64,000 bases of DNA from the NCBI GenBank assembly GCA_029210945.1, contig JARGGH010000005.1, positions 1 to 64,000 of the forward strand. The letters run 5' to 3'. Made by a program: the position numbers and the translations under genes. Origin of the DNA: Anaerolineales bacterium (GTDB taxonomy: Bacteria > Chloroflexota > Anaerolineae > Anaerolineales > E44-bin32). Below, piece after piece: positions 57,357 through 64,000 of this stretch; position 1 is the stretch's first letter; each line of letters opens with the position of its first letter. The notes under the pieces are model-generated. The model was not told the origin of the DNA, did not search any database, and saw only the letters and a list, made by a program, of their open reading frames with translations.

Positions 57357-59015
57357 ATGGAGCCAAGCACAGGCCAGAGCAATTCATTGAACGTGATCGT
57401 CGTCGCTGATGTGGATTCAAACGCACAGGCGATCGTCGAACGGATCCTCAAACCATCGGGTTTTCACGCATGGGTGCGCGGAGATGAAGCCCCCGAACCC
57501 GATATGCTCGTCGTCGATGTGACGCAGCTGCGCGGCGACCCGCTCGCCAGTCTGCGCAATGTGCGCTCGATGGGCACCGAAGCGCCGGCAATCTTGCTGG
57601 CCGCTCATTTTCCGCTCGCGCGTTTAAGGGAGCTATTTAAACTTGGCGTAAAAGATTTTTTACTGAAACCTTACCGTCCTTCAGAACTCGTTCGGGCCAT
57701 CACCACCGTAGGAGAAGCGCGCGCCAAACAATCGAGCAGCCAGATGCTCTCCGGACGACTTGAACGGATGCGCGAACAACTCGAACGCCGCACGGAAGAG
57801 ATCCGCATGCTCAGCGAGATCGGGCGCGTCGTTGTGCGCATGGACGATCTCAACCAAATCCTGCGCAGCGTTGTTGAAGCCGCCTCATTCGTCACCGACG
57901 CCGAAGAATCGGCGATCTACCTCGCCGAGCCAGATAGCGAGGACCTCGTCCTGCGAGCCAGCAAACAGGCTGGTGAACGCCACGCAACGCTCCAGAAGAT
58001 ACGTACAAATGACACCCTGGTCGGCGAAGTGTACCGGACTGGCAAGCCGATCCTGCGCCAGCCGTCGACACAAGCCGGCCCGGTCAAGGTCCAGACCGGC
58101 TTTCTGGTCCAATCGACCCTGAACGTGCCGCTGCACGTCGACAATCAGATCGTCGGTGTGCTGGGCGTTTACAACCGCCTGGCACCGCGCACGTTCACCG
58201 AACACCACCGCACCCTGCTGATCGCCCTCTCAGATTGGGCGGGGGTTGCATTGGAGCAGGCCTCGCTGCGGCGCGATACAACCCCGCCGGAACCCGCCGA
58301 AACACACCCGATGAGCGCGCCTCCAGAAACCACGCCGGTGGCTACTGCGCAATGGGTAGCTGGCGTAGAGGACGCCATTGACACACTTCAGCGCTTCCTC
58401 GGAAACACCGGTGCACTCAAAGACCCTGCCGACCGCGCTGATTTAAACGGCTTACTCAACAAGCTCCGTTCGCTGCTTGATATCCCTGTTATCCACCTCG
58501 ATGAGGAGCAGACCCGGGAGTTGGTCGATTTGAACAGCTTGATGAGCAAGTCTGTTGAAGCAATGCGCTCCGATGCCCGCCAGCGTGGGCTTGAGATCGT
58601 TGCCGAGCGCAGCGACCCAATCCCAATGTTCCGCGCGGACCGGGACAAAATCCGCCAGGTCCTCGAAGCCCTGATCGCCGCCGCCATCCGGCGCACCAAG
58701 CGCGGTCGCATCGTGCTTGAAGCCCACACATTCGACATCTTGCGTTCGCAAAGTCAAGAGTTTCCGTTGACGGTGAATGTTGACATGCATGATGGCGCCT
58801 GGGCTGCAGTGCGCGTGTCCGATTCAAGCTCGGGCTTGAGCCCTGACACGATACAGGCGCTCACAACCGCAACGACGGACCCGCTCTCCGGCAAGATGGG
58901 ACCCGGGCTTTCCATGGGCGAGATCCGCATGATCGTGCAGAGCATGAAGGGTGTGATGTGGTACGAACATACACCCGCCAGCACCTCGATCACATTCGCT
59001 CTGCCGATCCATTAA
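57357..59015 (+). CDS. Receiver-GAF protein with degenerate histidine-kinase ATPase domain
   Basis: A 552-residue cytoplasmic protein. Receiver domain (about 10-120) with acidic Asp18/Asp20, phospho-acceptor Asp54 in MLVVDVTQ and Lys104 in DFLLKPYRP. A coiled coil (about 125-150), then a GAF domain (about 155-300; VPLHVDNQIVGVLGVYNRL), then a kinase-like C terminus (about 380-550). In the latter the N-box Asn is lost (EALIAAAIRRT instead of NLxxNAxKF) and the G1 box is DSSSG instead of DxGxG. No phospho-acceptor His motif was seen. Likely a signal integrator rather than an active kinase. A TATAGG -10-like box lies upstream; the next gene starts 16 bases after its stop. Confidence 0.75.
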   Translation: MEPSTGQSNSLNVIVVADVDSNAQAIVERILKPSGFHAWVRGDEAPEPDMLVVDVTQLRGDPLASLRNVRSMGTEAPAILLAAHFPLARLRELFKLGVKDFLLKPYRPSELVRAITTVGEARAKQSSSQMLSGRLERMREQLERRTEEIRMLSEIGRVVVRMDDLNQILRSVVEAASFVTDAEESAIYLAEPDSEDLVLRASKQAGERHATLQKIRTNDTLVGEVYRTGKPILRQPSTQAGPVKVQTGFLVQSTLNVPLHVDNQIVGVLGVYNRLAPRTFTEHHRTLLIALSDWAGVALEQASLRRDTTPPEPAETHPMSAPPETTPVATAQWVAGVEDAIDTLQRFLGNTGALKDPADRADLNGLLNKLRSLLDIPVIHLDEEQTRELVDLNSLMSKSVEAMRSDARQRGLEIVAERSDPIPMFRADRDKIRQVLEALIAAAIRRTKRGRIVLEAHTFDILRSQSQEFPLTVNVDMHDGAWAAVRVSDSSSGLSPDTIQALTTATTDPLSGKMGPGLSMGEIRMIVQSMKGVMWYEHTPASTSITFALPIH

Positions 59016-59031
59016 ATTAGGAGAACCGCCC

Positions 59032-59571
59032 ATGGCTCCCAGACCTATTTCGATCGAGTTTTACACCACCAGCCACCGTATCCTGGGGCGAGTCAGCCCT
59101 ACGGGCACAGGACTTTTCAGCCATATCAACGACCCGACCTCCTCGTTCATTGAGGTTGAAGGGGCTCATCTTATGCGGCTGCATCAACCCGGCCGGCTCG
59201 TAGCTCGCTATCCCACCCTCTGGCTTGTAAAGAGTGAGGTCGTTGCGGGGCTGCTCTCAAACCGCAATGAACTGGGCCCCACCGGCTATGCTCGCGGCGG
59301 ATATACAACCAGCGTTCCCCATTGGGTCCGTGTGGTCATGGGAGGCTATGAACTCAAAGGGATCGTTGAGACCCCGGGCAAGTTTAATTTCGGTTCGCTG
59401 ATGTTTGAAACCGACCGCTTTTTTATGCCGATCTACAGCGCGACCCTGACCGCGATCTTGTTTCCAAACGTCCAAGGGGAGAGTCAGGCGATGATATTTA
59501 ACCGGGCGATGGTTGATGCAATCGCCCTGCTCCCCAAGGATGAGATACCTTCCGCCACAGGCGAAGGTTAG
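59032..59571 (+). CDS. Conserved-looking protein of unknown function
   Basis: A 179-residue soluble protein without signal peptide, membrane helix or recognisable motif. The N terminus EFYTTSHRILGRVSPTGTGLFSHINDP and the middle GKFNFGSLMFETDRFFMP look like a compact alpha/beta or beta-rich fold. AGGAG precedes the ATG. Its tight spacing to the receiver-GAF gene suggests it acts with that protein. I do not recognise a family. Confidence 0.65.
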   Translation: MAPRPISIEFYTTSHRILGRVSPTGTGLFSHINDPTSSFIEVEGAHLMRLHQPGRLVARYPTLWLVKSEVVAGLLSNRNELGPTGYARGGYTTSVPHWVRVVMGGYELKGIVETPGKFNFGSLMFETDRFFMPIYSATLTAILFPNVQGESQAMIFNRAMVDAIALLPKDEIPSATGEG

Positions 59572-59597
59572 CCCGTCGGTCCGCTGATGGACGGGCT
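59570..59597 (+). terminator. Weak hairpin after the 179-residue gene
   Basis: AGCCCGTC pairs perfectly with GACGGGCT, overlapping the stop codon; no T-run follows. It may mark the 3' end of the receiver-GAF transcript. Confidence 0.4.
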
Positions 59598-59656
59598 GAT
59601 CGTCAATCTCTAACATTTGCGCGACGGCGCACATCAACCAGACGCAAGGGGGTTTC

Positions 59657-62020
59657 ATGGGGATCGTCTGGGTCTCGATTTTCTGGCTCGTCGGCATCTA
59701 CGCCGGTCGTGAGCTTCCTCTCCGGCCCATCCAATGGGCCGTGCTCCTTATTCTGACAATCCTCGCCGCGTTGATGCTCCGAAAGCACCGGCTGCACAGA
59801 AGCACTTATCTTCTGCTCATACCCTTCTTCCTGGGAGCACTTCGCGCCCGCCTGGACGTGAAAGAGCTGTCGCCCGACGATGTAGCTTTCTACAACGATC
59901 TCGATCTCCCGGTAAGGATAACCGGAACGATCGTCGACGATCCTGAACCCCATGAAACGTACACCGCTCTGCGTGTCAGAGCCGAACGCCTGGTGATCCC
60001 TGACCTCGATCTCGCCCGTACAATCCAGGGCGATATCCTCGTCCACGCCAATCCCTATCGCGACTGGACCTACGGTGATTGGGTCCGTGTTAAAGGCGAG
60101 ATCGAAACTCCCCCGCTGCTTGATTCATTCTCATACAAGGACTATCTGGCCCGCAAGGATATCTTCAGCTGGATGCCGCAGGCAGCCGTACTCAAGTTGG
60201 ACCACGGCAGAGGCAATCCGCTGCTCAGGTGGATCTATCAGGTGCGTCACCGCCTATACCAGACCATTGTCCGGATACTGCCTGAGCCGGAAGCCTCGCT
60301 CTCGGCAGGCATTTTGCTGGGGATTGAGAGCATGATCCCCGATGACGTTTACGAAGATTTCAGCCGTACCGGCACTACGCATATCATCGCTATATCGGGA
60401 TTCAACATAACCTTGATCGCAAACATGATCATTTCTCTCTCGCGCCGGTTTTTCGGATCGCGCAGAGGCTTGTTCGTGGCAGCGTTCGGCATAACGCTGT
60501 ACACGATCCTGGTCGGCGCGGATGCGGCCGTGGTCCGCGCAGCGGTGATGGGTGGGTTAGCCCTGGGTGCCCGCTACTGGGGACGCGAGACCCTCGGGCT
60601 GGCGTCGCTGGGAACCAGCAGCATGCTGATGACCGCATTCGACCCTGCAGTCCTGTGGGACGTCGGTTTTCAATTGTCATTCGCGGCTACCCTGGGACTG
60701 GTCCTTTACGCTCGACCGCTGCAGCGCTGGTCCACTGAATCCCTGTTTGCTCGGTTGTCTCCGGATCGAGCTAAACAGGCCGGTGGATTTGTTTCAGAGT
60801 TCGTGCTCTTCACCATGGCGGCACAGGTCACGACATGGCCGCTCACGGTGGTCTACTTCCAGCGCTTCTCATTCGTCTCGTTTCTCACCAACCCGATGAT
60901 CCTTCCGCTCCAGCCACCATTGATGATCTTGTCCGGGGCGGCGGCGATCGCCGGGACCATCTGGATGCCGATCGGGAACGTGCTCGCGCTGTTTGCGTGG
61001 CCGTTCCCTGCGCTCACGATCAGAATCGTCCGCCTGATGGCCCGTTTCGCCACCGGTGGATATGGACTGTCAGCGGAAAGTGGCTGGCTCATCGCCGGCT
61101 ACTACATCATCCTGTTTGGCATGACGGGCGCCCTCCAGTTCCTCAATCGAGACAGCCGGTTGATAATCTCGCTCAAACGGCGGCTGTCTGGTGTGCGCGT
61201 GCGCAGTGTCTGGCTCCTGGTCGCTGCCGCACTCGCGACCGGCTTCGTGTGGCAGAGCGCAGCCAACTCTGCAGATGGGCTCCTGCACCTGACAATCTTT
61301 GATGTCGGTTCCGGTGATGCGGTCCTGATCCGGTCCCCTGCCGGCGAGAACATCTTGATCGATGGCGGGAAGAGCCCCACGAAGTTATTGAACCAGCTCG
61401 GCCTCCGACTTCCACTCCTACAGCGCAGGTTAGACTGGCTCATTCTGGGTGGTACGCATCGCGACCAGATGGCCGGACTTGTAGGGCTCGTGGATCATCT
61501 CGCCATTGAGAATGCGCTCGTGCCGCAAGCACTCGGCAGCTACAGTTTTCAGCGCGTGAAAGAGCTGCTCGTCACCTCTGAGGTTCAAATGCACCCGGCC
61601 AGCACAGGCCAAGAGCTGCGAATCGACGGGAGCATGACTCTGGAGATCATCGACTGCAGCGATTCGGGGCTGATCCTTTTGATCGAATACGGACGGGCAC
61701 GGATCCTGATCCCCTCCGGTATGACCCCCGAAGCGGTCGAGACGATCATCCATGATCACCGCATGCGGGACCTATCCGTGATGCTCCTGCCTGACGGTGG
61801 CCACCCTTCAGTCAACCCTGCCGAGTGGCTCGAGATCACCAATCCGCGGGTTGTCATCCTTTCGGTAGGCGGCACGGGGCGTACAGAGAGGCCTTCCATG
61901 GAAGTGCTGGACAGCCTCGAGGGTCGGACGATCTTGCGCACCGATCGCCATGGCACGATCGAGATTATTTCGGATGGCGAAGCGCTGTGGGTTGAGACCG
62001 AACGGGCATTCAATGAATAG
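59657..62020 (+). CDS. comEC: ComEC/Rec2-family DNA-uptake channel
   Basis: A 787-residue membrane protein with the ComEC layout: N-terminal helices and DUF4131 soluble part (about 1-200), the Competence domain (about 210-480; GTTHIIAISGFNITLIANMI, GADAAVVRAAVMGGLALGAR), and a C-terminal metallo-beta-lactamase-like domain (about 540-780; LTIFDVGSGDAVLIRSP, NILIDGGKS). In this last domain the metal-binding motif is replaced by THRDQMAG, and the later HHGS- and GD-type ligands are also missing, so it is probably catalytically inactive. The role is transport of single-stranded DNA across the membrane. Confidence 0.88.
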   Translation: MGIVWVSIFWLVGIYAGRELPLRPIQWAVLLILTILAALMLRKHRLHRSTYLLLIPFFLGALRARLDVKELSPDDVAFYNDLDLPVRITGTIVDDPEPHETYTALRVRAERLVIPDLDLARTIQGDILVHANPYRDWTYGDWVRVKGEIETPPLLDSFSYKDYLARKDIFSWMPQAAVLKLDHGRGNPLLRWIYQVRHRLYQTIVRILPEPEASLSAGILLGIESMIPDDVYEDFSRTGTTHIIAISGFNITLIANMIISLSRRFFGSRRGLFVAAFGITLYTILVGADAAVVRAAVMGGLALGARYWGRETLGLASLGTSSMLMTAFDPAVLWDVGFQLSFAATLGLVLYARPLQRWSTESLFARLSPDRAKQAGGFVSEFVLFTMAAQVTTWPLTVVYFQRFSFVSFLTNPMILPLQPPLMILSGAAAIAGTIWMPIGNVLALFAWPFPALTIRIVRLMARFATGGYGLSAESGWLIAGYYIILFGMTGALQFLNRDSRLIISLKRRLSGVRVRSVWLLVAAALATGFVWQSAANSADGLLHLTIFDVGSGDAVLIRSPAGENILIDGGKSPTKLLNQLGLRLPLLQRRLDWLILGGTHRDQMAGLVGLVDHLAIENALVPQALGSYSFQRVKELLVTSEVQMHPASTGQELRIDGSMTLEIIDCSDSGLILLIEYGRARILIPSGMTPEAVETIIHDHRMRDLSVMLLPDGGHPSVNPAEWLEITNPRVVILSVGGTGRTERPSMEVLDSLEGRTILRTDRHGTIEIISDGEALWVETERAFNE

Positions 62021-62120
62021 GTAAAGACGGGTACGCCCCGCCTCAGCGGCGGTCACAGCAAGGTCAGCAGATCGTCACGGACCTGCCATGCACGTTCCAT
62101 CAGGAAACCCATCCACAAGA

Positions 62121-63467
62121 TTAATTGTTTGCGTCGACGGCGCACCTGAAACCGAGGAAATCTTCTGCAGTCGTCGATTCGAAATGTGCTCTCACAAATG
62201 TGTAAAGCTCCGCCATCTCCACCGATCTCCAGGAGCCACCTCGCGCGACATGGCCATCGGGGGAGTCGTCCGGTCCTCGGGGATTCTTAGGCGGATTTTC
62301 AAAGTCAGTAAAATTCGAATAGTAATCCGGGTCGTAGTAATCGAAAACCCATTCCATCACATTCCCGGCCATATCGTAGGCACCATAGTAGCTCCTACCA
62401 AACTCAAATGACCCTGTAATCGTCGTGTCCTCAGCGTTGAAATAGGCGCGGTATTCATTCGGCTGCTCGCTCCCCCACGGATACACTGACGATCTTTGTG
62501 AATTCCACCTGGCCGCCTTTTCCCACTCAGCTTCGGTTGGCAACCGCAGCCCTTTCCAGCCGCAGTAATTCTTCGCATCATGCCAGGTCACGAAAATCAC
62601 CGGGTAGTCCGAATACATCGGATTGCCATAATAGGCATCCCGCGTTCTGCTTGATAAAAACCTGGGCTCATTGCACGCGTTCCCTTTAACGCACGCCGCG
62701 TACTCTTCATTTGTCACCTCAAATTCGTCGATGTAAAAAGCGTCCAGGTACACGTAATGTCCCGGGGCGAAATCAGCTTCCAGAGGAGTGTACGCGCCCA
62801 TAAAGAACCGGCCGGCCGGGACCCTCACCATCCGTGATAGGGGATCCATTGTAGGAGTCTGCGTCGGTGTGCTCGCCGGCGTATTCGTGGATGTCGCTGA
62901 TGGAACCGTCGGGGTGGCTGTCGGCGCTGGTGCTTGTGTGTGAGCCGGCGTTGGTTTATTGGGCTCGAAGTCGATGAGTATTCCGTGAACGTTAATTCTT
63001 GAACTGAAAACATCCTTCAATGAAATCGGATTATTTATCAGCAGCACCGGGGTAGCGCCTACGAACAACTCGATCTCGCCTTTCGCGAGATCTCCAACCG
63101 AGAACTTCCCCTTTTTGTTTGGGAATTGGGTTGCAACATAATCTGAGCTGTCGACAGCGACAACCGCGATTTGATCAACCGGCTGCTTGTCTTGTGAGTA
63201 GAGATAGCCGGTCACTTCATTCTTATGGACAAACAGGCTCACGAAGATCGATATCAGGATAAGGGAAGCAAATCCGGCGATGAATTTCGTCCGATGCTTA
63301 AATCCACTGTAAAAAAGGATCGCGGTTATCGACGCCCCCAGCAGGATGATCGATAAGATCGACGGTATTTCCGGGAAGAGTAAGGTCAGCAGGGTAGTGA
63401 CCGGGCCGATGATCTTCAATGCCAGCTGCAAAGCGGGGTTGAGATCCTTCGAGGGATTTGGTGGCAT
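62121..63467 (-). CDS. Membrane protein with formylglycine-generating-enzyme-like (SUMF1) domain
   Basis: A 448-residue protein: three hydrophobic segments near the N terminus (about 18-35, 37-54 and 62-82), a beta-rich region resembling a carboxypeptidase-regulatory repeat (VTGYLYSQDKQPVDQIAVVAV), a Thr/Pro linker, and a C-terminal SUMF1 domain (about 215-445; VRVPAGRFFMGAYTPLEADF, FEVTNEEYAACV, GLRLPTEAEWEKAAR, GNVMEWVFDYYDP, HVARGGSWRSVEMAELY, FLGFRCA). The cysteine motif of true formylglycine generators after RGGSW is absent, so it is more likely a binding or non-oxidising member. The start is preceded by a good promoter. Confidence 0.87.
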   Translation of the reverse strand: MPPNPSKDLNPALQLALKIIGPVTTLLTLLFPEIPSILSIILLGASITAILFYSGFKHRTKFIAGFASLILISIFVSLFVHKNEVTGYLYSQDKQPVDQIAVVAVDSSDYVATQFPNKKGKFSVGDLAKGEIELFVGATPVLLINNPISLKDVFSSRINVHGILIDFEPNKPTPAHTQAPAPTATPTVPSATSTNTPASTPTQTPTMDPLSRMVRVPAGRFFMGAYTPLEADFAPGHYVYLDAFYIDEFEVTNEEYAACVKGNACNEPRFLSSRTRDAYYGNPMYSDYPVIFVTWHDAKNYCGWKGLRLPTEAEWEKAARWNSQRSSVYPWGSEQPNEYRAYFNAEDTTITGSFEFGRSYYGAYDMAGNVMEWVFDYYDPDYYSNFTDFENPPKNPRGPDDSPDGHVARGGSWRSVEMAELYTFVRAHFESTTAEDFLGFRCAVDANN

Positions 63468-63517
63468 AGCACACCCCCTGGAGCCGGGACTAAAAGTTCA
63501 ATCGTCGATTGCGGTGT

Positions 63518-63546
63518 ATTCTAGGTAGAGAAATTTCAATGCGCAA
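63518..63546 (-). promoter_or_regulatory. Promoter of the SUMF1-domain gene
   Basis: On the minus strand TTGCGC, a 17-base spacer and TAGAAT, about 50 bases upstream of the ATG. Confidence 0.55.
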
Positions 63547-64000
63547 GGATTCAATGTGTTTGAGGCAAGACAGCATCACCAGGGAATAGGGATTCGTGGT
63601 CACCGGACGCCACACGTCATTTCGAAGCACTGTAGGTGCCTTGGTCCATGATCCAGCGTGTTCATTTGGCCGATCCCCTTTGAGGAAAGCCTCCGGACTC
63701 TCTAATAGAGTTCCAGTGCTAATCTAGCCCGCGGAGTCCGTCAGCTTGCTGACAGCTGCGCAGCAGAACGGAGATCCTGCGGCCGAAAGATCCTTACGCA
63801 GGCCAATCAGACCTCCTCGTTTGCCGGCTCCCGCCGGCCCCGAAGGCAAGCCTTCGGACTCCAACCTACAACCGTTACCTTGAAACCTATTTGTGCAACC
63901 CGGGTGCCTGATCCGCCGGGTGCGATGGAGGTGAGGGACAAAGGTTCGTTACCGTCTTCCATTACTGAACCCTTCTTGCAATGTGCTCAGGTCCCATTGT
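63547..64000. other. Terminal non-coding region
   Basis: No gene, tRNA or known RNA was recognised in this stretch. It contains several short palindromes (for example GTCAGCTTGCTGAC near 63740) and the related strings AGCCTCCGGACTC (63689) and AGCCTTCGGACTCC (63849). It also holds the 17-mer shared with 33455-33471. This looks like a patch of decayed repeats rather than unique regulatory DNA. Confidence 0.4.

Noticed and set aside
62121..62800. Diversity-generating retroelement target protein (C-type-lectin-like SUMF1 fold)
   Set aside because: No variable/template repeat pair or reverse transcriptase lies near it; the intron at the other end of the window is unrelated.
63600..64000. tRNA or structured RNA in the terminal region
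   Set aside because: The palindromes do not form a cloverleaf with a TTCGANNC loop, and no known RNA core was recognised.

Overview
The window looks like chromosomal DNA of a Chloroflexota bacterium, most likely class Anaerolineae. This is inference. It rests on the gene families seen (split gcvPA/gcvPB, NBR1-Ig-like lipoproteins with Thr/Pro-rich linkers, a Tad cluster with adjacent TadE/TadG proteins, ECF sigma plus zf-HC2 architecture, GC-rich codon use, dense short-gap gene packing), and no rRNA or marker phylogeny is available here. No CRISPR array, tRNA, rRNA, phage block or complete insertion sequence was seen. Most of the window is ordinary, well-packed core genome.

Layout. Bases 1-434 (minus) are the 5' part of a group II intron lying just after a perfect terminator hairpin of the glycine-cleavage operon gcvH-gcvPA-gcvPB (493-3699, minus), which is preceded by a tandem glycine riboswitch. 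A branched-chain amino-acid-type ABC importer follows (livK-H-M-G-F, 4455-9508). Next come alr and tgt, divergent from overlapping promoters, then uppP with a PstS-like lipoprotein, an MBL hydrolase and a tryptophanase-family lyase. At 16036-19115 a lipoprotein with an NBR1-type Ig-like domain sits beside a very unusual 583-residue ECF sigma factor. That protein carries its own zinc-finger anti-sigma domain, a membrane segment and extracytoplasmic SH3/Ig-like domains. Both genes have TGTCACA-N16-CGTT upstream, the best candidate for an autoregulated promoter pair. Then come a heterodimeric ABC exporter (19237-22848) and a Tad/Flp secretion cluster on the minus strand (23522-29728). The Tad cluster is invaded by a MITE-like element and by a hairpin repeat that now encodes the TadC tail.

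The right half holds membrane and zinc-ribbon proteins of unknown function (30147-33299), uvrA, a MacA/MacB-type efflux set (36717-40056), a GltD-like oxidoreductase, queG (with tgt, two queuosine-tRNA genes), a LysM protein, an esterase lipoprotein, miaB, a second NBR1-Ig lipoprotein, and polA. A compact plus-strand run follows: TPR protein-cdaA-ybbR-der-lepB, then a receiver-GAF-degenerate kinase protein, an unknown 179-residue protein, and a ComEC with a decayed beta-lactamase domain. A SUMF1-domain protein and about 530 bases of non-coding sequence end the window.

Regulatory themes. Several -10 boxes lie only 6-7 bases before a start codon (alr, miaB, lepB), suggesting leaderless mRNAs. 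Rho-independent-type hairpins separate most convergent gene pairs. The strongest novelty candidate is the membrane-tethered sigma/anti-sigma fusion together with its putative two-promoter regulon.
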